A stretch of DNA of 18,659 nt from Streptomyces sp. NRRL WC-3742. Its GTDB lineage: Bacteria > Actinomycetota > Actinomycetes > Streptomycetales > Streptomycetaceae. Of the stretch, positions 13,869 to 18,659 are shown one piece after another (the stretch's first letter is position 1; the number at the start of each line of letters is the position of its first letter). Position numbers and translations under genes: made by a program. The stretch covers positions 1 to 18,659 of the forward strand of contig NZ_JOCF01000107.1 in the NCBI RefSeq assembly GCF_000720635.1, written 5' to 3'. The notes under the pieces were generated by a model. It was not told the DNA's origin. It saw only the letters and a list, made by a program, of their open reading frames with translations, and did not search any database.

Positions 13869-14240
13869 TCAGGAGTGGGAGATGTCGATGATGCAGAAAC
13901 GGTTCCCCTCGGTGTCGGCAAGCACGACGAAGTCAGGGTCCTCCGGATAGAGGTCCCAGTCGACGTCCTGCGCCCCGAGGGCGAGCAGGCGCTCGACCTC
14001 GGCAGCCTGCTCGGCGGCATCGTCGGCGTACAGGTCCAGGTGCACCCGGGGGCGCTCCTGCACGGGAGACTCGCTGACCCCCAGAGCGATCTGCACCCCG
14101 CCCACCCCCTCGGGCGGCACCAGGACGACCCACCCGTCCTGCGGCTCCTCCCGCGGCACATAGCCCAGCGCCGCCTCCCAGAACGCGGCCGCACGCGGCA
14201 GATCGGAAACCCCGAGGACGATGGAACCGAGTCTCAGCAT
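13869..14240 (-). CDS. VOC-family (glyoxalase/bleomycin-resistance fold) protein
   Basis: 123 residues: two beta-alpha-beta-beta-beta modules. Typical pieces are GVSDLPRAAAFWEAALGY, RPRVHLDLYADD, VDWDLYPEDPDFVVLAD and TEGNRFCIID. The first-strand position that often carries a metal His is Ser (GSIVLGV), so metal binding is uncertain. Members include glyoxalases, dioxygenases and drug-binding proteins; this subgroup is common in streptomycetes without an assigned reaction. ATG at 14240 has no ribosome site but a -10 element 6 nt upstream, so it is probably leaderless. An upstream in-frame extension to 14330 would run through a palindromic element and is not credible. Confidence 0.9.
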   Translation of the reverse strand: MLRLGSIVLGVSDLPRAAAFWEAALGYVPREEPQDGWVVLVPPEGVGGVQIALGVSESPVQERPRVHLDLYADDAAEQAAEVERLLALGAQDVDWDLYPEDPDFVVLADTEGNRFCIIDISHS

Positions 14241-14246
14241 GTGCCG

Positions 14247-14252
14247 ATTATG
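14247..14252 (-). promoter_or_regulatory. -10 element (CATAAT) of a leaderless promoter
   Basis: CATAAT on the minus strand is one mismatch from TATAAT and ends 6 nt before the VOC ATG, the same spacing as at the nucleosidase gene. The -35 region falls within palindromic element 2 (its GCCGACTT arm). Confidence 0.6.
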
Positions 14253-14260
14253 GTGGCGCG

Positions 14261-14296
14261 TGCGCGGAAAGTCGGCGGGGCCGACTTCCTGCGCGC
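14261..14296. repeat. Palindromic element 2
   Basis: TGCGCGGAAAGTCGGC, loop GGG, GCCGACTTCCTGCGCG. One G-T wobble and one mismatch in the outer half. It abuts the VOC promoter. Confidence 0.9.
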
Positions 14297-14459
14297 AAGC
14301 CCCACGGGCACCGGTGCGGTGCGGCTCCACCGCTCACCAGCTTCCTGCACACATGCTGCCCACCCCCACCCCCACCCCCGGCGCCTCGCCTCGCGAGCGC
14401 TCTGCTCATGCGGGGCCATCCATCGGCACGGCGCCATCACCCGCTGGGTTTCCGGCTGC

Positions 14460-14496
14460 TGCGCGTGAGAAGTCGGCGGGGCCGACTTCCTGCGCA
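14460..14496. repeat. Palindromic element 3
   Basis: Left arm with a 2-nt expansion (TGCGCGTGAGAAGTCGGC), loop GGG, right arm GCCGACTTCCTGCGCA. The inner 8-9 bp are intact. Confidence 0.88.
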
Positions 14497-14625
14497 CGGG
14501 CTTCTCATTCGTATCAGCGTGCTACGGCTCGGCCGCACGCACACGCCTTCGGGCTTCCTGCGCGTATGCCGCCCCCCGCCCGGCGCCGGCCGCCCTGCTG
14601 GCGCGGTGCCTCCTCTGCTTGCGAT

Positions 14626-14660
14626 TGCGCAGGAAGTCGGCGTGGCCGACTTCCTGCGCA
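14626..14660. repeat. Palindromic element 4
   Basis: TGCGCAGGAAGTCGGC, loop GTG, GCCGACTTCCTGCGCA: perfect 16 bp. It lies 6 nt past the LysE stop (minus strand), where a terminator is expected, followed by the same gtgggg seen after element 1. Confidence 0.95.
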
Positions 14661-14666
14661 GTGGGG

Positions 14667-15287
14667 TCAGGGGGTCGCGGTGTGGAGGGCGGTGGCGATG
14701 AGGGTGGCGGCGGTGAGGCGGGTGAGGAAGGGGCGGAGGGTGGGGGTGGTGCGGGTGAGGAAAGGGGTCCAGAGGAGGAGCCAGGTGGTGACGAGGAGGG
14801 CCTGGGCGGTGGCGAGCAGCAGGATCTGGGGGAGGACGGGGTGTCCGGGGGTGAGGAACTGGGGGGTCAGGGTGAGGAAGATCGAGGCGGCCTTCGGGTT
14901 GAGGACGTTGCCGAGCAGGGCCTGCCGGTAGGTGGAGCGGTCGGTGCGTGCGGTGCGTGCGGCGCGGGTGGTATCTGCGGTGGGTCGGGGTCGGCGACTG
15001 GTGCCGGCTGAGCGCCAGGTCCAGATGCCGAGGCCGAGGAGGTAGAGCGCGCCGGTGAGGCGGATCGCGGTGAACGCCTCGCTCGAACGCATCACCAGGG
15101 TGGAGAGGCCCAGCCCCGCAAGGGTCGCGTGGATGTACAGGCCCGTGACGGTGCCGAGGATGACGGGCGCGGCCGCGCGGCTTCCGTCCGTGCTCACCCG
15201 GTGGGTGAGGAGGGCGAGGCTGGTGCCCGGGGTGGCGATGAGCGGGGCTATGGCCACGAGGTACGCGAGGACGGACAGAAGCCTCAC
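14667..15287 (-). CDS. LysE/RhtB-family exporter
   Basis: 206 residues, membrane protein. Hydrophobic helices at about 4-22, 38-60, 70-92, 128-150, 155-178 and 185-203, with the family's IATPGTSLALL near the N-terminus and GNVLNPKAASIFLT in the second half (LysE/RhtB proteins have a similar NPK motif). These export amino acids or other small metabolites; the substrate is not predictable. The loop at about 95-125 is Arg/Thr-rich. GTG start overlaps the phosphoesterase TGA (GTGA), giving translational coupling; there is no separate ribosome site. Likely regulated with the phosphoesterase from the 16050-16080 inverted repeat. Confidence 0.9.
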   Translation of the reverse strand: MRLLSVLAYLVAIAPLIATPGTSLALLTHRVSTDGSRAAAPVILGTVTGLYIHATLAGLGLSTLVMRSSEAFTAIRLTGALYLLGLGIWTWRSAGTSRRPRPTADTTRAARTARTDRSTYRQALLGNVLNPKAASIFLTLTPQFLTPGHPVLPQILLLATAQALLVTTWLLLWTPFLTRTTPTLRPFLTRLTAATLIATALHTATP

Positions 15288-16030
15288 GGCAGGACCACGC
15301 GGAAGTGCGTGGTCAGGCGGTGCCGGTCGTCCAGGATGTGGAAGGCGAGGGCCGGGGGCTGGTCGCGGTCGGCGGGCTGGTCGCCCTCCCAGGGGAGGCG
15401 CAGGGTCCAGGTGATTGCCGGGCCGACGATGACGGGCAGCCCCGCGAAGGTGGTGGCGGCCGGGGTGTGGGCGTGGCCGGTGATGAGGGCGGCCACCTCG
15501 GGGTGGCGGGCCAGGAGGTCGGCGAGGGCCTGGTCGTTCTGGAGCGCGTAGCCGTCGGGGAGCGGGTGGTGGAGCGCGACCGGCGGGTGGTGGAAGGCGA
15601 GCAACGCCGGTGTGCCGGAAGGAAGTTCGTCGAGGGTGGAGTCGATCCAGGCCAGGGTGGTGTCGTCCAGGAGCCCGTCGTCCTCGCCCGGGATGCTGGA
15701 GTCGCACATCAGGATCGCGGCGCCGCCGACCCGGTGGAGGCGGTTGATCGGACCGTCCGAGGAGGGCTCCCCGAGGAGGCCGGTGCGCATCGGCCCCCGG
15801 GCGTCGTGGTTGCCCGGGCAGGTGAGGACGGGGAAGGGCGCGGCCAGGAGCCGGGCCGCCTCCTCGTACTCGGCGGGTGATCCGTGGTCGGCGATGTCGC
15901 CGGTGACGAGCAGCGCGTCGACGGGGGTCGGCAGGGTGCGCAGGTAGTCCATGACGCGGGCGGTGCGTTCGCGGGCCCGGTCGGTGCCGTCGAGGTGGGG
16001 GTCGCTGATCTGGGCGAGAAGGAGGGGCAT
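15284..16030 (-). CDS. Calcineurin-like metallophosphoesterase (CpdA-type)
   Basis: 248 residues, no signal peptide. All dinuclear metal-site motifs are present in order: SDPHLDG (D10, H12), TGDIADHG (D45), GNHD (N74, H75), FHHPP (H147 or H148) and TGHAHTP (H186, H188). This arrangement is that of class III cyclic-nucleotide phosphodiesterases and related phosphodiesterases. cAMP is a possible substrate but many relatives act on other phosphodiesters. The ATG has only AAGG nearby as ribosome site. It is coupled downstream to the LysE exporter and divergent from the CGNR regulator gene. Confidence 0.93.
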   Translation of the reverse strand: MPLLLAQISDPHLDGTDRARERTARVMDYLRTLPTPVDALLVTGDIADHGSPAEYEEAARLLAAPFPVLTCPGNHDARGPMRTGLLGEPSSDGPINRLHRVGGAAILMCDSSIPGEDDGLLDDTTLAWIDSTLDELPSGTPALLAFHHPPVALHHPLPDGYALQNDQALADLLARHPEVAALITGHAHTPAATTFAGLPVIVGPAITWTLRLPWEGDQPADRDQPPALAFHILDDRHRLTTHFRVVLP

Positions 16031-16049
16031 GGGGTGCCTTGTCGTCGTG

Positions 16050-16080
16050 CCTAACGGTAAATGGAGGTGAAACCGTTAGG
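16050..16080. promoter_or_regulatory. Perfect 9-bp inverted repeat in the divergent promoter region
   Basis: CCTAACGGT (16050-16058) and ACCGTTAGG (16072-16080), 13 nt apart, so the arm centres are 22 bp or about two helical turns apart. This is the spacing of an operator for a dimeric regulator, and it lies between the divergent phosphoesterase and CGNR-protein genes. It is AT-rich against the background. Binding by the CGNR protein is inference. Confidence 0.7.
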
Positions 16081-16084
16081 ACGA

Positions 16085-16090
16085 TAGACT
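16085..16090 (+). promoter_or_regulatory. Candidate -10 element (TAGACT) for the CGNR gene
   Basis: TAGACT fits TANNNT, is 5 nt after the right arm of the inverted repeat, and would start transcription near 16097, giving a leader of about 37 nt before the GTG at 16134. The -35 would fall inside the repeat spacer, so a bound regulator would block it. Confidence 0.45.
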
Positions 16091-16133
16091 GTCACCGACG
16101 TGGCGATCAAGAGTGCTGGGAGGCGGAAGGACC

Positions 16134-16739
16134 GTGGCGACGAGTCGGCACCTGGCCCTGGAGCTGGCGGGCACCATCCGGCACGACGGCAACGGCGGCG
16201 TCGCGGACGACCTCGCGGAGGTCGGCGGCCTGGCCGAATGGCTCACCGCCGTACGGGAGTTGCTCGCGGCGGAGGGGTGCGCCGGGGCGGGGCCCGCTGA
16301 CGCGGACCGGGAGCAGGTGCTCGCCGTACGGGCCGCGCTGCGGGCGCTGCTGGCCCGCGCGGTGAGCCCGGCGCCGCCGAGCCGGGCCGATGCGGACCGG
16401 CTGCTGCCGGTGGACGAGGCGGTGGCCCGCCTGAACGCGGCTGCGGCCGGGTGCCCGGTGGCCCCCCGGCTCGACTGGCCGCAGGGCGGTGCTCCGGCCG
16501 TACGGCTGCACCCGGTCGGAGCGGGGGGTGGCGGCCTCGTGGCCGCGCTGGCGCGGGCGGCGATGGCGTTCCTGAGCGGCCCGGACGTGGCGCGACTGCG
16601 GGCCTGTACGGCGCCCCGGTGCGTGCGGTACTTCCTCAAGGAGCACGGGCGGCAGGAGTTCTGCAAGGCTTCCTGCAGCAACCGGGCCCGCGCCGCCCGC
16701 CACTACCAGCGCCACCATGGGGCGCCCGCTGAGGGGTGA
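16134..16739 (+). CDS. CGNR/ABATE zinc-finger protein, probable transcriptional regulator
   Basis: 201 residues. The N-terminal ABATE-type domain (LALELAGTI, then DDLAEVGGLAEWL) is followed by a C-terminal zinc finger with C158, C163, C177 and C181; the signature reads CSNR (181-184) instead of CGNR, followed by the usual basic tail RARAARHYQRHH. Such proteins are thought to be stress-linked transcription regulators. Start chosen as GTG at 16134, with GGGAGG 10 nt upstream and the domain beginning at once; GTG at 16113 would add 7 residues with a poor ribosome site. The stop overlaps the next gene's start (GTGA). It probably controls the divergent genes through the inverted repeat. Confidence 0.88.
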   Translation: MATSRHLALELAGTIRHDGNGGVADDLAEVGGLAEWLTAVRELLAAEGCAGAGPADADREQVLAVRAALRALLARAVSPAPPSRADADRLLPVDEAVARLNAAAAGCPVAPRLDWPQGGAPAVRLHPVGAGGGGLVAALARAAMAFLSGPDVARLRACTAPRCVRYFLKEHGRQEFCKASCSNRARAARHYQRHHGAPAEG

Positions 16740-17167
16740 AGATTGTGCATGCTGACGATCGGATAGGTGAGGGCGTCTCCGTGGAGCTCGCGGAGTTCCT
16801 CCGGGACGCTGCCGGGGACCGCCCCGTGAACGTCGTCGCGTCCGTGTGCGATGAGTGCGGCGGACGCCGGTTCCACGTGGTCGTCGACGACGAGCAGGGC
16901 GCGGCCGGGCGTGTGTGCTGCGCCTGCGGCAACCCGGCGTACATCGCCGACAGCGAGGAGGTCTGGGAGGAGGCCGACCCGGGCACGGCCTGCTGCCCCT
17001 GCGGGGGAGAGGAATTCGAGGTGGCGGTCGGGTTCGAACTCGGCGGCGACGGGTCGGTCCGCTGGGTGACCGTGGGCCTGCGCTGCCAGAAGGACGGGCA
17101 ACCGGGGATCTACGTCGACCGGAAGATCGACTACGCCCCCACCGACCACCTGCTGAGCCTGGCCTAG
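16736..17167 (+). CDS. Small Cys-rich zinc-ribbon protein of unknown function
   Basis: 143 residues, no family recognised. CDEC (38-41) pairs with CCAC (61-64) at zinc-ribbon spacing, and CCPC (86-89) may pair with the later LRC. The rest is acidic with beta-rich stretches (RRFHVVVDDE, EEFEVAVGFEL, RWVTVGLRC). No membrane helix. GTG start overlaps the TGA of the CGNR gene (GTGA), so it is translationally coupled and probably a partner or co-regulated product. GC3-biased codons support a real gene. The last Cys group looks incomplete for a second canonical site. Confidence 0.82.
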   Translation: MKIVHADDRIGEGVSVELAEFLRDAAGDRPVNVVASVCDECGGRRFHVVVDDEQGAAGRVCCACGNPAYIADSEEVWEEADPGTACCPCGGEEFEVAVGFELGGDGSVRWVTVGLRCQKDGQPGIYVDRKIDYAPTDHLLSLA

Positions 17168-17776
17168 GAATCGACGCACGACAGCCGTGGGGGAGGCGAA
17201 CCGACCGAGTTTGTGCGGACGTCGGACGAAGATCCGCGCCGTCGCAGCGCGGGTCGCGCCACATCCGGCCGCGCTCCGATCCGGTGACGACCAGCCAGAC
17301 CACCAGTCCGCAGCCCTCGTCACAGAGGAAGATCGCCCCGGCCGTGCGTCGAGGGTCGTACTGAACCTCGCCCAGACGTTCTTCCCATGCCTCAAGGGCC
17401 GCGTCGAGATCGGCGAGGTCTTCGAACTCGCCACCGTCGCCGCCGCATCCGCCCCTCCCGGAAACGGCTCGGCGAACACACCCGGCTCGACGGGCTCCAG
17501 GAGTTCACCCGCCCCGTGCCAGCTGGCGGAACCATCGCGCCGCACCGGGAGAACGCCGTAGGCCGGACCGGCCCCGCCGGCTCCGACCTGCAGCAGGAAC
17601 GAGCGGTAGTCCTCGGGGAGGTCAACATCCAGCCACGTCTGAAGGTCAGCCAGTTCGGTGGCCGTCAGAGGGGCATCGAGCGCGAAACCGTGCGCCCTCG
17701 CCCCGAACACCTTGCCGCTGCCCGGCACGGATGCCAGAGCCAGAACCCGTTCGCGCACCCCGGTCCAGTCGGTCAC
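17168..17776 (-). pseudogene. Frameshifted SMI1/KNR4-family gene
   Basis: From GTG at 17776 the frame gives a SMI1/KNR4-like start: DLQTWLDVDLPEDYRSFLLQ, then VGAGGAGPAYGVLPV and a Glu/Pro stretch ending FAEPFPGG. Near the G/C run at 17451-17459 the homology moves to another frame (shift equal to one lost or two gained bases), which continues FEDLADLDAALEAWEERLGE, GAIFLCDEGCGLVVWLVVTG and RGRMWRDPR. After about 17219 no frame matches the family end and the second frame has no stop of its own, so the C-terminus is also lost. The intact family is about 190 residues and often serves as toxin immunity proteins. A sequencing error could explain the shift but not the missing end. Confidence 0.75.
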
Positions 17777-17784
17777 GGCGCCCG

Positions 17785-17790
17785 ACCCTA
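17785..17790 (-). promoter_or_regulatory. Candidate -10 element (TAGGGT) of the SMI1/KNR4 remnant
   Basis: TAGGGT on the minus strand ends 8 nt before the GTG at 17776, with no ribosome site between, suggesting a leaderless promoter that is still intact although the gene is broken. Confidence 0.4.
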
Positions 17791-17862
17791 CGGGCGGGCT
17801 GCCGTGTTTGGTGTCCGATGATCTGTGCGGTCGGGTCGAGCCGCTGCTGCCGGTGCTGTGGT

Positions 17863-17897
17863 TGCGCAGGAAGTCGGCGGAGTCGACTTCCTGCGCG
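17863..17897. repeat. Palindromic element 5
   Basis: TGCGCAGGAAGTCGGC, loop GGA, GTCGACTTCCTGCGCG. One G-T wobble near the loop; otherwise a 14-bp stem. Confidence 0.93.
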
Positions 17898-17966
17898 GGA
17901 GAGCGGCGGTGGCTGGGGGTGGCCGGGGGTGGGTTGGGGCAGTGCGAGCGTGCGAGGTGCGGTGGT

Positions 17967-18002
17967 TGCGTGGGGAAGTCGGTGAGATCGACTTTTCGTG
18001 CG
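17967..18002. repeat. Palindromic element 6 (diverged)
   Basis: TTGCGTGGGGAAGTCGGT, loop GAG, ATCGACTTTTCGTGCG. Most differences from consensus still allow G-T pairing in RNA or keep the inner GTCG/CGAC. Confidence 0.8.
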
Positions 18003-18050
18003 GCGGAGTGGTCACCGAGCAGGCTGGTTGTTCGGTGAGGGATCTGTGGT

Positions 18051-18085
18051 TGCACAGGAAGTCGAATGGGTCGACTTCCTGTGCA
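18051..18085. repeat. Palindromic element 7
   Basis: TGCACAGGAAGTCGA, 5-nt loop ATGGG, TCGACTTCCTGTGCA: perfect 15 bp. It carries the A-T compensated pair also seen in element 1. Confidence 0.94.
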
Positions 18086-18140
18086 TGGATGCGCTGGGGT
18101 CGTGAGGGATGGCGCATTGGTGCGGGCTGGCCAGGCTGTT

Positions 18141-18170
18141 GGCCGATGGGGGCCGATGGGGGCCGGCGGG
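18141..18170. repeat. 10-bp tandem repeat (ggccgatggg x2 plus ggccggcggg)
   Basis: Two exact units and a third with two changes, in the long spacer between palindromic elements 7 and 8. Confidence 0.8.
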
Positions 18171-18207
18171 TTGCCCGGGATGGTGCGCGGGGCGGGCTTC
18201 GGTGTGT

Positions 18208-18233
18208 GCGGGTGCTGGGGGCGCGATTGGTGG
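18208..18233. repeat. 26-bp direct repeat, copy 1
   Basis: Identical over 26 bp to 18537-18562, and similarity continues on both sides (cgggctt before, gcttcgg after). Each copy is followed within 60-80 bp by a palindromic element of the same variant (8 and 11), so a unit of over 100 bp appears duplicated at a spacing of about 329 bp. Confidence 0.85.
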
Positions 18234-18285
18234 TGCTTCGGCGTGGGGCGGCCAAGGGACGCCTGGCTGTTGGCAAGCAGGTTGC

Positions 18286-18320
18286 TGCGCAGGGAGTCGG
18301 GTGGGGCGACTTCCTGCGTA
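18286..18320. repeat. Palindromic element 8
   Basis: TGCGCAGGGAGTCGGG, loop TGG, GGCGACTTCCTGCGTA. Two G-T wobbles and two mismatches by the loop; the same variant as element 11. Confidence 0.88.
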
Positions 18321-18387
18321 TGGACGCGTTGTGGCCTTGAGCGATGGCACATCGGTGTGAGCTGGCCAGGTTGTCGGCAGGGGCAGT

Positions 18388-18422
18388 CGCACAGGAAGTC
18401 GTAGGAGTCGACTTCTTGTGCG
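18388..18422. repeat. Palindromic element 9
   Basis: CGCACAGGAAGTCGTA, loop GGA, GTCGACTTCTTGTGCG. One G-T wobble in the outer stem and mismatches only next to the loop. Confidence 0.9.
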
Positions 18423-18455
18423 GCGAAGTGGCCAGGCTGGTAACAGGGGTGTTGT

Positions 18456-18490
18456 TGCGTGGAAGGTCGGTGGGGTCGACTTCCTGTGCG
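18456..18490. repeat. Palindromic element 10 (diverged)
   Basis: TGCGTGGAAGGTCGGT, loop GGG, GTCGACTTCCTGTGCG. The right arm is near consensus; the left arm has drifted. Confidence 0.82.
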
Positions 18491-18536
18491 GTGGCTGCGC
18501 GAGGTTCAGTGGTGGGCGGGCCGGGCTTTCGTGTGC

Positions 18537-18562
18537 GCGGGTGCTGGGGGCGCGATTGGTGG
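18537..18562. repeat. 26-bp direct repeat, copy 2
   Basis: Exact match to 18208-18233; see that entry. It precedes palindromic element 11. Confidence 0.85.
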
Positions 18563-18594
18563 GGCTTCGGGGTGGTGGTTGGCACGTGGGTTGT

Positions 18595-18629
18595 TGCGCA
18601 GGGAGTCGGGTGGGGCGACTTCCTGCGTG
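18595..18629. repeat. Palindromic element 11
   Basis: TGCGCAGGGAGTCGGG, loop TGG, GGCGACTTCCTGCGTG. Matches element 8 except at the last base, in line with duplication of the larger unit. Confidence 0.88.
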
Positions 18630-18659
18630 TGGGGGCGTTGGGTGGCGGGGGGAGGGGGA

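Larger units (their letters stand above)
14253..14666. other. Gene-free stretch carrying three palindromic elements
   Basis: About 410 bp between the VOC promoter and the LysE stop, with no supported coding sequence. It contains elements 2, 3 and 4 and half-element fragments (CTTCCTGCACACATG near 14341, CTTCCTGCGCGTATG near 14557). A run of cccacccc units lies near 14360. It resembles decayed, repeat-derived spacer. Confidence 0.7.
17791..18659. other. Gene-free palindrome array up to the window edge
   Basis: About 870 bp with no credible gene on either strand: open frames here translate to low-complexity Pro/Thr/Ser/Arg text that merely reads the palindromes repeatedly. The stretch holds palindromic elements 5-11, two larger direct repeats, a 10-bp tandem repeat and recurrent GGCCAGGCTG/GGCCAGGTTG spacer motifs. 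A 7-bp inverted repeat (TCACCGA 18012-18018, TCGGTGA 18032-18038) lies between elements 6 and 7. The array may continue beyond the edge. Confidence 0.8.

Noticed and set aside
14241..14330. 30-residue N-terminal extension of the VOC protein
   Set aside because: It would be encoded by palindromic element 2 and the promoter; the family begins at MLRLGSIV.
16113..16133. Earlier GTG start for the CGNR protein
   Set aside because: Poor ribosome site; the GTG at 16134 has GGGAGG at 10 nt and leads straight into the ABATE-type domain.
16107..17303. Minus-strand open frame running under the CGNR and zinc-ribbon genes
   Set aside because: Only its first about 28 residues are SMI1-like (tail of the broken gene); the rest is Arg/Pro-rich antisense of two coupled real genes.
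17788..18585. Open frames in the repeat array on both strands
   Set aside because: Their products repeat RKST/QEVD-type text made by the palindromes, have no start signals and no GC3 pattern of real genes.
17863..18629. CRISPR array
   Set aside because: Repeats are long diverged palindromes, spacers vary from about 30 to 200 bp and share sequence with one another, and no cas gene is present.

Overview
The window is very GC-rich, with GC-saturated third codon positions, GTG/TTG starts, GGAGG-type ribosome sites and leaderless genes. This points to a streptomycete-type actinomycete (Streptomyces or Kitasatospora). No rRNA, tRNA, transposase or CRISPR array was found.

Region 1 (1-7957, all minus strand, read right to left) is a signalling locus. 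It encodes a four-helix membrane protein (GlnX-like), an amino-acid-binding protein (GlnH-like), a coiled-coil protein of unknown function, a PknG-type Ser/Thr kinase (rubredoxin, kinase and TPR domains), and a zinc-ribbon PP2C phosphatase that runs off the left edge. The order glnX-glnH-pknG is that of the mycobacterial amino-acid-sensing operon. The inserted coiled-coil gene and the attached phosphatase are additions. A structured leader lies between the sensor half and the kinase half. Inferred flow: extracellular amino acid, GlnH, GlnX, then kinase opposed by phosphatase.

Region 2 (8259-11762) holds a leaderless MTA/SAH-type nucleosidase gene, an ECF sigma factor with a C-terminal SnoaL-like domain whose 3' end lies in a 15-bp tandem repeat, a HEAT-like protein and an unrecognised 185-residue protein.

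Region 3 (11788-13186) is a compact efflux module: a MarR regulator, then two small multidrug resistance (SMR) proteins whose charges predict opposite topologies. Three copies of one operator-like motif flank the regulator and the pump genes. The module ends at a palindrome containing the stop codons of both converging genes.

Region 4 (13183-17776) has a histidine phosphatase, a leaderless VOC protein, and a divergent cluster around a perfect 9-bp inverted repeat. To its left are a calcineurin-like phosphoesterase and a coupled LysE exporter; to its right are a CGNR/ABATE zinc-finger regulator and a coupled zinc-ribbon protein. After these comes a frameshifted SMI1/KNR4 gene.

Region 5 is a family of 11 palindromes, consensus TGCGCAGGAAGTCGGC-3 nt-GCCGACTTCCTGCGCA. 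Four lie between genes at 13.8-14.7 kb. Seven form a gene-free, same-orientation array from 17863 to the right edge. Compensatory base changes in the arms indicate that the hairpin is maintained.
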